Source: Rodentolepis nana
Taxonomy: Eukaryota > Platyhelminthes > Cestoda > Cyclophyllidea > Hymenolepididae
Reading direction: 5' to 3'
Assembly: GCA_900617975.1 (NCBI GenBank)
Contig: UZAE01000227.1
Location: forward strand, 1-29,645
DNA: 29,645 bases
Shown piece by piece: positions 1-10,429 of this stretch (position 1 is the stretch's first letter; each line of letters opens with the position of its first letter). The position numbers and the translations under genes are program-made. The notes beneath the pieces were generated by a model. That model ran no database searches. It saw only the letters and a list, made by a program, of their open reading frames with translations, and had not been told where the DNA came from.

Positions 1-116
1 CATTATAAATTGCTTTCTTTAATTGTTCAAATTAACGTAATTGGAGAATATCCATTTACGACTTGGCTAACTTCATCTACAATAAGTTAGATTTAGCCTG
101 TAAAATCGATCGACCT
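1..116. other. 5' flank, nothing recognised
   Basis: AT-rich sequence up to the target-site duplication of retroposon copy A. I see no open frame, splice-site pair or repeat in it. Confidence 0.5.
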
Positions 117-130
117 AACACCTGTATAAT

Positions 131-453
131 GGGGGGGGGTTGCGATAGACCTACCTCCACGTGAGGCACCCTGGGCAACGTGTACTCATACGGCAAAAAG
201 GTCTATTAACCGGCAGTTGACTTCTGACTTCAAACTACCATGATCTGACTCCATGTCATATTCGATCATTTCTACAGTACTCACCTCACTTTTTTTCTAC
301 CTTTGTGTCTTTCTATTTTGCTTCTTCAAAACCTTCTTCTGCTCCCCCCTCTCGACTTTTTTTTCACTTTGATGTTCCTTCCTCTCTGTGAAGCCTGTAG
401 TCAACCAAAGGGCTAATGATAACTATCAAAACGCCAGCCATTTGATATAAATA
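131..453 (+). mobile_element. SINE-like retroposon, copy A (complete, sense on + strand)
   Basis: A 323-bp non-coding element sharing its whole length with copies B, C and D. It starts with a G run, then a head including TGCGATAGACCTACCTCCA, an E-box CACGTG at 158-163 and CCCTGGGCAACG. A pyrimidine-rich middle follows, and it ends in a GATATAAATAAA tail. It is flanked by an imperfect 14-bp direct repeat, AACACCTGTATAAT at 117-130 and AACACTTGTATAAT at 454-467 (one mismatch), which reads as a target-site duplication. A microsatellite-like A/T tail plus a TSD of about 14 bp is typical of LINE-mobilised SINEs. A CTTCAAACT string at 228-236 is close to, but not, a pol III B box, so tRNA ancestry is unproven. 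No protein is encoded. A MITE is the alternative, but I see no convincing terminal inverted repeat. Confidence 0.8.
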
Positions 454-467
454 AACACTTGTATAAT

Positions 468-1193
468 AAGTGACTCAAACAATCTAATCTTTTTTTCCTC
501 TCGTTTTCCCACCCATTTACACCTCTGAAAGTTGTAGTTTCTTACTCTTGTAATGACTATTGGCCGTAGCTTCAAAAGCTCTAAGTAATTATCAACAACC
601 TCAATTACATTAAATTATTGAGAAGATTTCAATCGATTTAATGTGCAAAAATAGCCATATCTGTTATCGCATTGAAACCTATGACCAGTTGGGTAATGAT
701 TTCGGATCAAAGTGGATAGACGCTTTAACCGCCAAGATATTGGAAGTATATGTTTCCAAGTACGTTGATAAAAAAAGGGAAAGTCAATCATTGGGCATTC
801 TGTTTATATTTCCTGCCGACATTGTATTCTTGATTATTGGTCGCCTAGATACTTCTAACTAACTACAACTTCAACTGTAGTAAACTTATCTGCGAGAAAT
901 TTCAAACAACTTCGAAAGGCAAGGTCAAGGCGATATGAATGGAAATTATAATGATTTTCATCAAAAAATGTAAGAAACAAAAGCCACGACGTTCCATTAT
1001 TAGGAATCTTTAAATTTATATTTATGAATGTATATAAATACATAAACTGTTCGTTCGCGGGGTCTGAAACATATTTAACCTTAAGTCACAATTTCAATTT
1101 CAATCTCTTGTTCACTTCCTAGTAAAATAAACACGTCAAAATTCATTAATTGCTACTGAATTAAAATAAAGTAGCATCAAAGAATAGGCAAAC
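468..1193. other. 3' flank of gene B, no gene recognised
   Basis: This holds open frames of 73 codons (plus, 641-862) and 62 codons (minus, 855-1043) that look like chance reading frames: no homology recognised and no supporting splice sites. It should include the 3' UTR of gene B. I find no canonical AATAAA on the minus strand. Variant hexamers (CATAAA and TATAAA on the minus strand, around 1013-1025) are the nearest candidates. Confidence 0.4.
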
Positions 1194-3443
1194 CTACCAT
1201 AAAATGACATGAGTTAAAAAATATCCTCCCAGTTCACAGAGGTAATAATCCATGTCATTCACCCTTCGAACAGTCACCCTATACCTTTTGAATGGGAACA
1301 TATTGGTGTTTTCTACAAGGTAAAACAATAAGCTGCAAGTATTTGAAGTTGGAACCGCATATAAATTGATTGAACTAACCGAAGTTTAGAACTTGCTTGT
1401 GATTTGAAACATCCGTTGCATTACCCTGGTAGATGGGTGTCATTTCGAGGCCAAAGTAAATATTTGCCTTCAAATAAAAGTGGTGACATGTAAGTGTATT
1501 AGAACTATTCGTAAGATATTGACGGTATTAAGACTGGGTGACCTACTTCAATTGGCAGGTAGTTTGTATAAACACACATAAATGTTGCGATTTCTTGCCC
1601 AACAGCAGAGATTGCAAAGGGTGAGGAAAATTGTGGTTGGAACACTTCTGTTTAGGAGAACCAAATAATTAGAACGGTCGTTGATTTGAATGAAGTTTTT
1701 AGCATGCAAGCAATTCTTACTGTGATCCAAATTTAGCCATGTTTGATTGTTGAGGTAGTAGACCGTTATAGGTATTAGATTTCGAGAGCTATTAAATGTT
1801 ACCAACGACACGTTCGGCGTCATTGTTCCCCAGATTTTAATTCTCGTGTTGCCAATATCGTCTGAAAAAATACATGAAAGCAGTGGCCAAAAAAATACAA
1901 ACAGCTGCCTATTTCATTTGCTCTAAAGACATGCTCAAGAAAATTCGAAATTAACATGCTTTCATGTGTATATTTCTATTCCTAAAAGCTTAAGAAGTTT
2001 TTTCATAACGGATAAAACGTTTTATGTGAAATTCTACAATTCCAAATATCTTTTCCTTTAATGATTGTCTGAGTTTACCTCCATCATTGTTAGGGTGAGG
2101 AGAGGGGGGGGGGGTGTAGAGAGTGAGTCTGTCAAGTTGACAAATTCTCATTTCATTTATATATTTATTTCCCAGTTTTCTTTAGCTAGTTAAATTGGAC
2201 TGTTATCTCCTTTTTCATATCGAGCATTAAGATAACAGAGGATCGAAATGGTCTTTTCCGAATGTTTGTTCAGCCTTCTTCTTTATAGTTAAGTACAATT
2301 TACCTTGAAAAATCGATAGCCATGTTAATAGGCACTTAATATATTATTTTACTCTGCAATTTCATATCTTTTGAATTGATTCTAACTCCATGGATCCTAC
2401 GTAAAGTTATGTCATGACCAGCAGATCAGGCGATGAAGCTAAGTTTGTTCCATTCGGCTTTTTCCAGGCACCCAAAGCAGGTAGATGAGATTGGCAGAGC
2501 CCATTTAAAGTGGAATTGAAGAGAAGATAGTATCCAAATGCCTTGAGAATGAAAGTGAAGGAGAACCTTAGATGTCTTATTGATTCCTTTACCGAAACAG
2601 ATTAATTCACAGTTGACAGTGACAAAATGCCTAATACTTGAATTTTGGATCTGTGAGCTACACTTATAGTTACAATTATTGCAAGTTATTGGCATCACTT
2701 AAGTAAAACCCAGCCTACTCACCAACAAAATAAGTACAATTGAAGAAATCAACTGAGCAGTTTCCTTCATTGAATGGGATGGTACTTTGATTATTCACTC
2801 GAATTGACTAAAAAAGAAAATAATCAAAATGTCCCTATTTTCAAAAAAATAGATATTTAAACATAAATCATTGATATAAATTACATCATATACGCCAGGG
2901 AGCCATGTATGGTACTCATAAGGTTCACCCTCTGTTCTGGTCAAAGTCCAATCTCTTCCTAATAAGGTGAAAAGCTTAACGTATAATCATGCTAAAATTG
3001 CTATAAATTGACTTTAAATTTTTATTTAACTAAGTAATAGACAATGATAACTTTTCCTACGAAGATTAAGATTGCACTAAACAATTTATTCAAGATATAC
3101 TTGTGTAAATGAGAAAATTAATTATTTCAATTTCTAATGTTTTTTTTAACAAATGAATAGTATACTTACCTTTATCAGGATTCAACGCAATTAAATATAT
3201 GGTAATAACTGGTCCCAGTAAAGCAATAAGACTATACAATAAAGATTATTACAAACTTAGCAGTGCCTACTTATCGATCATTGTTAAAACTATTGGTCAC
3301 TTACAACTTGCAGATCTCAAGTCACCTCCACAAAATAGCATGATTTTTGAGGGTCAAGCAAGCGCCTTGAGATTGGTCTGTCGGTTAATTCACCTACCAA
3401 TTAGAATAGGCAATCTTGAGTGATTGAATTTAATTGGTTGCAT
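1194..3443 (-). CDS. Gene B: secreted glycoprotein of unrecognised family, paralogue of gene A
   Basis: I assembled eight exons from splice sites and homology to gene A: 3443-3394, 3231-3170, 2958-2885, 2807-2723, 1861-1721, 1647-1547, 1467-1380, 1312-1194. They total 720 nt in one unbroken frame (239 aa). Exons 3-8 match gene A exons 2-7 in order, with the same phase at every shared boundary except the last. Exon 3 carries EPYEYHTWLPGVYD (A: SKVEYETLLPGNYK). Exon 4 carries GNCSVDFFNC (A: GDCSTPLFDC), with Cys79 and Cys86 spaced as in A. Exon 5 carries LIPITVYY (A: IPIVILFY), and exon 8 ends THVILW (A: THVIVWG). At least seven N-x-S/T sequons fit secretion. A hydrophobic stretch sits around residues 17-33. 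The 5' end is the weak point: exon 2 has no in-frame ATG, and exon 1 was chosen because its AG|GTGAAT donor restores the frame. The protein stops at a TAG that overlaps a potential donor. It lacks the C-terminal tail of A. Function unknown; no RNA support. Confidence 0.68.
2104..2114. repeat. G11 homopolymer
   Basis: Run of eleven G inside the 861-nt fourth intron of gene B (which follows exon 4), next to GTGTAGAGAGTGAG. Similar G runs occur in retroposon copies A and D, but the surroundings do not match those elements. It is a likely site of assembly or length error. Confidence 0.6.
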
Positions 3444-5269
3444 ATAGATTTCTTGAGGAATAGACGACGTTAATGATACTATTAGTGTTGAGCCTATCAC
3501 AATTAATGCCAGAGACGAAATAATATACTAGTGATTGAAATTTTTGCCAGATATATTCATATAATTTATTTAAAATAATGATTTTAATATAAAATCCTAA
3601 TTCTAATTCATTAAGAAACCGGGTAAAATCTTCTTTCTTCGAATTAGAAATGTGTTATGAAAAATGTTACCATATCACCTAACGAACTTGTTTTGACTGC
3701 GTGTTTTCTTTAAACCATCTGAAATAATTCTGCGCTTGAAATCAAAAGTTAGTACTGAGGCTGCAGTTGGTATGATTAAATTAAACACAAAGACAAACGA
3801 CACACCACTTTTTTCAAATTCAGAAAAGATGACGCAGTACAGATGCAATAATGAATGACCTTTCCAAAATTAGATTATACACCCATTGTGTATTTCTACC
3901 AATTTCTCTAAATTTTGTCATTAAGCGATATTATATCCACTAAACGAAGTCAGATGATATTTGTCAGTAATTTAAGAACCATTAACACTATATGAAATAC
4001 TTGTTGCTTGGAAGCCCCAAGGATATTTTGATGATCATGGAATTTGATGATTCATTAAACTTAATTGGAAAATCTAAAAACACTACTTGTCACATTGGTT
4101 GTTCAGTAGACTTTACTATTCAACACCAACAATTTGAATAGGAAGAAAGTGAACTGAAGCAAATAGAAATCAAAAACGGATCAAAATTTCGAAGAAAGAT
4201 AATGGGATATTTACTTTCCTATATGTATCATTTGACTTGATAAATGCCCATTAATTTTCATTAAAACTGTTTACCACATCTGTTTTAATAGTTGATGAGC
4301 ATAGATAAGTGACGGAACGTTATTCGCTAACAAGAAAAATGGAATGACGGATTCTTTTTTTATTTTGGACTAAGAATTTCTCCACATTATTCCCAGTAAT
4401 ATTATATAATAATGAAAATTAACTGACATCGAATCTGTTATAAAGCTAATTATACATCCTCATTAACAATTTAAAATTCATAAAAAATGTACCAAATCCT
4501 TGTGCATGGTGTAGAAAAATGATTGTCAGGTAATGTAGCCTTTGGTTATAAATAACTAAAATGACCAGAATATCGCTCAGATTTATGAGTTATAATTATA
4601 TATCAATCCTCTGAAAATTAATGGATCTTCTCTTTCGTTGACTGTTTGCTATAAAATGCCAATTTTTTATTCCTTGCGTAATTTACAAAACTTTAAATCA
4701 GTCTTTGAAAAACTTTCCTAATAACTTTTGAGCAAATATCTAGAACTTCTTGAGGTAAACGTTCCAGTTATCAAACAATTTTAATTAACAAATTATTTTT
4801 AATGAATTTCGTTCTGAAGAGATGGCGCTGAATGGTTTAACAGGACTAACACATTTTAGGCCTTTTTAAATAACAATTAAGTGGAAGACTGTCTACAGTG
4901 AGCACACAATGGCTTTTATCAGTTGATAATTAGACTTTAATTACATATTGGAAGAAAAATTATCCCGAACTATCACAAAAGTAAACCAACATAGATTGTT
5001 ATTTTTAATTTTTCATTTTCAGCCTCATGGATAGTGTGGATTAACTAAGCTACAAGTGCAAACAGAAATGCAGAGGTGCCAAAATGGGGTGAAACGCGTC
5101 ACGGTGATCTTTACTAGACATTGTGACATTAATCGTATGATCATCACTCCATTCACCCCATATTTTGACTTCTTAATATCGCTCCATTTTTACCACCTTT
5201 ATTAATATAAAATTTGATATTGAAATTGGTGTAAAAGTAAACAATTTTCAAAATGGTTGTCACTGAATT

Positions 5270-5294
5270 AAATAATCAATATTATTGATTATTT
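5270..5294. repeat. 25-bp palindrome, 12-bp arms
   Basis: AAATAATCAATA at 5270-5281 and its exact reverse complement at 5283-5294 around a single central T. The arms contain ATCAATA, which resembles cut/onecut-type homeodomain sites. In DNA this AT-rich it may be chance or a cruciform-prone site. Confidence 0.5.
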
Positions 5295-5469
5295 TAGTCC
5301 ATGATTTGTTATATTTGGATGATAAGCTCATAAATCTAAGGCTATATAAAGATGCCTTCATTCCATTGATATGAAAGATTGTGTGGATGATATGAAACAG
5401 TTAGTTGATTTAAAATTGCTCTATTCAGAATGAAGATAGGCCAGGAGCTTCATTATACTTGCTTTGGAC

Positions 5470-5745
5470 TTATTTCATATAAATAATGCTATGACTAAAG
5501 TTATAAGGATGTACAATCACTTTCCCAGTGAGATGATGGTGAGTTAAGCAAGATTTACTGTATACTGTGAATGGATCAGAGGAGTAAGTGGAAGGAGGTA
5601 CTGGGAAAGATGACAGCTGGTGGTAGTGGTGAGAAACGGTGACCATGACTGTGGGAAACAGGTCAAAAAGGATTCGATATGAAGCTTGACAGATTTCGCG
5701 GATCTGATTCGTAGGTGCTACGAGTACTGCGGATTGATAGATCAT
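5470..5745 (-). other. GC-richer 91-codon open frame, doubtful exon
   Basis: An open frame on the minus strand inside a patch clearly richer in G+C than its surroundings. The predicted peptide is rich in Ser, Pro, Tyr and His (for example FPVPPSTYSSDPFTVYS) with no domain I recognise. I see no good flanking splice-site pair and no homology to genes A, B or the Ig gene. It could be a lone exon, a decayed mobile element or chance. Confidence 0.15.
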
Positions 5746-8642
5746 TTTGTCAGTTGGTTTACTAAATTTGAACGGATCTATTGAAAAATGTATATATTTT
5801 TTTCATTTTAAAAACAAAACGTAGATATCAGTCAACTCTATTTACTGTAAAGACAGTAGAAATCACGAGAGATAATTAAGTACTCTCCTTTGCGTCACGT
5901 TAAATTAATTAAGAAATATTGGAAAATATGTGTCATACTAGAACTGGCAAGGATTAATCAAATATGGTTCGATAAAATACAGAAACCAGCAATAAAAATG
6001 GGTTTGGTTTATTGAGGGAGAGAAATAGCATATCAAACAAGCTAATATTTCAAATAAATCATTATCCAAAATAGAGAAACAAACACAAAAATGATTGGCA
6101 ATTGTTGGTTAACAAGTAAATGGGGAGGATTTACTCTTGAATTGGAGCGAAAAGTCACTTATTAACACTCTTTAAATTTGACAAAAATGAAAAATGGCAA
6201 ATGAATTAAGAGGCTACTTATTAAATCACATACTCACCTATGTCACACCTCAGTAACTAAGATTCAAAATTTGTCTTTGATTAAGGCGTAGTCATATTTG
6301 AAGGAATCAATATTTTGCATTTCGAATTGTTAGTAATTCTAAGTTTATTCAGTAATGAATTATGAGTAATGTCATTGCTTAATGATGGTTACAACCAATA
6401 TTATTTGTGTGATTGCATTAAATAGAAGAAAATCTCTCGACATCAATCACTTTCAATTAATGCTTCTTTTATGCCCAATTTGACAATGAATTCAAAAATT
6501 GTGGGTAAATAGTTTGCAGACGCAAATATGCTTTTCTAAAATTGCAAGTAGAATAATTAACTGAAATTATTAAATATGAATTTTATTTCATACTACTTTT
6601 TGTTTTTTGTTCCATAGGGGGAGCTAGTGATGACAGTTTTTTACTTCCAAATACAATTGTTAAGTGAAGGTATCCATTGTCAAAAGCACAAGGATATTGC
6701 AAATGATTCACTCTCAGTTTTGCTGTTCTTTTTGGCATTTGGAAATCTGAATGACATGATTCTATATGATTTACTAATGTTCTTCTCTTTATGCACAAGC
6801 CTCAGAAAGAACCACCTGCAGCACGAAGACCTACGCTTTTTATGGCTTTTCTTTATCGTTAATAATAATCTTTATAAATATGTTCTTTCCTATTAGCATT
6901 TGATGCTAGAAGACACAATTATTAGTATTTAAATTGAGTGAAAAAACCTGGCTTAATCTATCTTCCTGATGGCCACCTCTGCCACATTTCTATTTAGTGT
7001 TTTTGATCCATCCACCTTAATATTTGATAGTGGAAGTTACAATAACATTGGTTCGATTTTAATTTGAAAATGAGGTCAGAAATTCTGAAACTAGACAGTA
7101 AATTTCCACAGAAGGGGCTTGTTTATAACTGTTTAATACTCATTCCTAGTAGGCTGATCTAATTTCCTTCTTCTAATAACAATCCAATTAGAACAAATTA
7201 AGATAATCAAAGATCAATACATTGTTTAAAAGGCAAAATTCAAAAACGACTCCAATTATTTTTTTTCATTTTATTGCTGCCTACCTAAAGAGAATATACT
7301 ATTTCTTTGGAAATTTATTTTCTTATTATATGCATTCGAGCCAACAGAATTTATTTTCAAGCAAATAAATGTGATTTTCAAACCAGCTTTGCTTATTTAT
7401 TTCACTGTTCGTCACAATTTTCTATTATATTCATGAAGAGAATAACTTTCAATAATATCTCGAATGCACATACCTTCTTAAGTACCGTTGCTGTGCAAAT
7501 TCAGATGACTTTGTTTTATTGATTGCTTATATATGATGAGATAATGACGTTTGACAATGAACTCAACACGAGGTAGATTAATTTGGCACAGGGTTCACGT
7601 ATCTGTTTCTTACAAACTCACAAGTTCTCTCCTGACTACACTCTACTTCATTCCTTTCATTACGATTGCCTAGCAAAATCGTGAAAAATACAGAATTCTT
7701 GATCTCTTATTTTATGAAAGGCTCTTTGACTCTGATTATCTTGAGAGACAATCGATAGTTGCAAACAGAGGTGTCACTAAATTAAACTTTATGAGCCTTA
7801 AAAGAAATGGAGGAGATAGGTTAAGAGCCCTTTTGAATCGCATAAAAAATTGGATGATGGACTATCTCGTAACAAGTTTTTTACTTTTCGTACTACAGAA
7901 ACTGGGCTAAATTCTTATTTAAATATTTTCATTTACTATATGTTCTAAAGAAAATATTTTCAGCTGACATTTTCTAAGTGACAGGTTTGTCGTGGTTGTA
8001 ATATTAGATTCTTAGGATGCAACATGAATGCTTCAGGGAAGACGTTTGAACAGAGGGAAACAAATTCATTTGTCAAACTTAGCGGATTAATTATCTTTAA
8101 GTGTTCTTGTACTCAGTTATTTAGTTACAATGACTTATATTTTCAAGCAAGTTCGCATGAAAAATTGAAATGCAAGCGAGTTTCTATTTTTAGAAGATGT
8201 GAAACGTGCATGAAGTAGGTTAGCATTTATCAATGCTCCAACTATACCATTTCATAGTTTTCAACATTCCAGTATCATGACTGTTTTCACAGGGATACCT
8301 AAAATTGTTCAGCAGCCATTCAAAGAATTCGTCTAATCCAGAGCTTCGAGAATTTGAAAAGTTGAAAATAAAACCAAGTTTCTTGCAAAAATCCAGAAAT
8401 CTAAGGAAGAAATTATCAAAACATCTTTGACAAACTTAACATCTTCTTACCTGTCCTAGTCCCATATTAGGCCGCTTTAACACTTTAAGCTACGGCTTTT
8501 ATTTCCAATGAGTAATTGTAACCATATGTACTTTATTTTACCTTGGGTTAGATAGTTGAAAAACCAATAATTCCAAAATTTATTGATCACTAATTTTTGG
8601 ATTAAATGAAACTTGTATCAAAATTTTGATTTGAAAAACGGG

Positions 8643-8648
8643 TTTATT
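8643..8648 (-). terminator. Candidate poly(A) signal of gene A
   Basis: AATAAA on the minus strand about 240 nt downstream of the predicted stop of gene A. It is the first canonical hexamer found beyond the stop. Confidence 0.45.
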
Positions 8649-8860
8649 AAATAATTAGAGAAAAGTGAAAATTCCGATTATCATGAAACAAAAGCCAATG
8701 AAAGGGGAATTCAGTTATTACGTGCTAAGTCACTGGAGATTCCTAAGTTAAAATGAAGAAAAATCGTGTTTTTTTAAAATTTTTACAAACAAATTTAATA
8801 TGCAAATCAAGGTTTTAACAAACATATTGGGTTATTTATCATTTCTTTCACATAAAACAC

Positions 8861-8879
8861 ACTGGTTGATTAAACCAGT
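8861..8879 (-). other. Perfect hairpin in presumed 3' UTR of gene A
   Basis: ACTGGTT and AACCAGT form a 7-bp perfect stem with a 5-nt loop. The hairpin begins ten nucleotides after the spliced-form stop codon (8891-8889). It could be an mRNA element or chance. It lacks the histone stem-loop consensus. Confidence 0.35.
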
Positions 8880-8888
8880 ATTGCCGGC

Positions 8889-10368
8889 TCAGGATAAGCT
8901 CAAATATAAGGCAGGTACTAGAATAAAGAGAATTGAGTTGAATTTAATTTAATTTAAACCAAATAATTACAAGAAACCTATAGATTTTTACTTACTTATT
9001 ATAGTAATCGATCCGTACAGATTATTATAACCAGCTGAGCCAAGGAATTGGCCAATAATATCGCTCAAAGGCAATAGCGAAACCAAATTCTCCATTACGT
9101 TAAAAGTTGCTGAAGGCGACATAGAATAAAAAATATTAGAACATAATTAGAACATAAGTAATTAAGGAAAAGAAAGTGGAAGCTTACGAAGATCAGTGTC
9201 TTTCCCTAAAAGTGAAAAAAACACCATTTGAAATATGCTAAAGCTTATGAACAAAATACTCTAGTCCAAATTCGCAGGACATACCCCAAACAATAACATG
9301 CGTATTATATTCGTCGTTATATTTCACACTGTAGTAGTCAATAGAATAGTTCTGTTCTACCGTCATAGAAATGATGGAATGAAATAGGAAGTGCTGAGTT
9401 TCTGAAATTTAAAATTGACAGAAGTAAAACTAATCCAAATTTGCTCAGTTTAATTCAACCTATGCATATTTACGAATATTTAATATGTGGGGGTAACCAT
9501 CCAAAATTTCTCCCTGTTTTGAGTTGTAAATGGTTTCACCTCGTGACGTAGCAAGGACATCAAACTACAGGGGGGCAAAAAGGTTGAACATTATGTTGCA
9601 TTGAGCAATTTACTTTTCCAATAAGCACTACTTACTTCTGCGTAACCTGTAATGCTCATGTGGAGGATGTAGAAGTTCAAAGTAACAAGGTCCCCCTTTT
9701 TCGCATTTGTAACAAGGGGAAGTTTGTATATGTACTGAAAGGTATCTAAATATGATTATTTAAGTTAAAATATACATTTAGACTTACATGAGTTAATTTC
9801 TGGCCAGAAATGGTCGGCATAGAATAGAATGACAATCGGTATTGCTGTTGTGTTCGTCAGAGTGACCCTTGTCAGGCCATAATTCATAGTAGCACTCAAT
9901 TTAAGATGGTGAACACGATCTTTTCCTGAAGGCAGAGGAGTATTTGAATGTGTAACTTTGCTATTAAGCAAAGAAAAAAAGGAATAAAAATGCCGACTCA
10001 CGTTTAGTAATTTGACAATCAAAAAGTGGTGTAGAACAATCGCCATCCACAATTTCTTTCTTATGCATTCCAACGTATATGTACTAAAGTCGGAAGTGTT
10101 GTATATTTAGGTAAAGGGGCATTTACTTTATAATTTCCAGGAAGAAGTGTTTCATATTCGACTTTTGAATATAAGGGGGCAAAGACAACCCGTCCATCCT
10201 TTGGGAGCATTTCAAGCTGGTTTTCCTCTATAATAGAAATTGTGTATTTTGGTTTGCTTTAGAAAAAGTCATAACTGGTTAGGAAGACTCACCATCATCA
10301 GCTAGAACGAGGGTATGTAGAATCATGAAGAAATAGAAAATTCCATTTGCTGTGGTGAGCAATAGCAT
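8889..10368 (-). CDS. Gene A: secreted, possibly GPI-anchored protein of unrecognised family
   Basis: Ten exons: 10368-10293, 10227-10127, 10083-10002, 9925-9788, 9745-9636, 9564-9474, 9401-9285, 9205-9188, 9109-8996, 8917-8889. They total 876 nt, 291 aa, one frame. Introns of 43-82 nt all begin GT and end AG. Exon 1 is a signal peptide: a hydrophobic core after MLLLTTANG, then LVLADD. Residues 60-87 carry Cys75 and Cys82 in GDCSTPLFDC. Residues 87-170 are rich in beta-strand-like alternation (RVTLTNTTAIPIVILFY). N-glycosylation sequons include NTT and NYS. Exon 8 is only 18 nt. The last splice gives a hydrophobic end (SITIIIPALYLSLS) resembling a GPI-attachment signal. Reading through that intron instead ends after ISK, giving 284 aa. 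Start choice: first ATG after a TATA box, heading a signal peptide. The exon 4 acceptor was chosen among several AGs by phase. Paralogue of gene B, 5.4 kb away on the same strand. Function unknown. Confidence 0.75.
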
Positions 10369-10420
10369 TGCTGGTGTGAGAGTGCTATGTGACTTTGCGA
10401 GAGCTTGAGGCCTGTCTGGC

Positions 10421-10427
10421 TTATATA
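10421..10427 (-). promoter_or_regulatory. TATA box of gene A
   Basis: TATATAA on the minus strand, its first T 59 nt upstream of the ATG at 10368. A start site about 30 nt further on would leave a 5' UTR of roughly 30 nt. No strong initiator motif is visible there. Confidence 0.5.
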
Positions 10428-10429
10428 AC

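Larger units (their letters stand above)
3444..8642. other. Long intergenic stretch between genes A and B, no supported gene
   Basis: More than 5 kb of AT-rich DNA without a convincing gene. Exon-like motifs of the A/B family (LPGxY, C-x6-C, THVI-W) were looked for on the minus strand and not found, so I see no third paralogue here. It holds the palindrome at 5270-5294, the GC-richer ORF at 5470-5745, and several open frames of 60-90 codons of no recognised kind (for example 6583-6798 minus, 6627-6896 plus, 7307-7522 plus, 8024-8218 plus). Confidence 0.45.

Noticed and set aside
228..236. Pol III B-box-like CTTCAAACT in the retroposon (GTTCAAACT in copy C)
   Set aside because: It deviates from the GWTCRANNC consensus in every copy examined and the upstream A-box candidate is poor, so no tRNA-derived promoter is claimed.
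641..862. 73-codon plus-strand ORF next to retroposon copy A
   Set aside because: No recognised domain, no splice or promoter context, and the length is within chance expectation.
2104..2150. G11 run followed by GTGTAGAGAGTGAG as a truncated retroposon head
   Set aside because: Beyond the G run it does not follow the GCGATAGACCTACCTCC head.
8220..8435. 71-codon ATG-less minus-strand frame with acceptor-like and donor-like sites
   Set aside because: Frames of this length are common by chance here, the peptide matches no family I know, and no partner exon was found.
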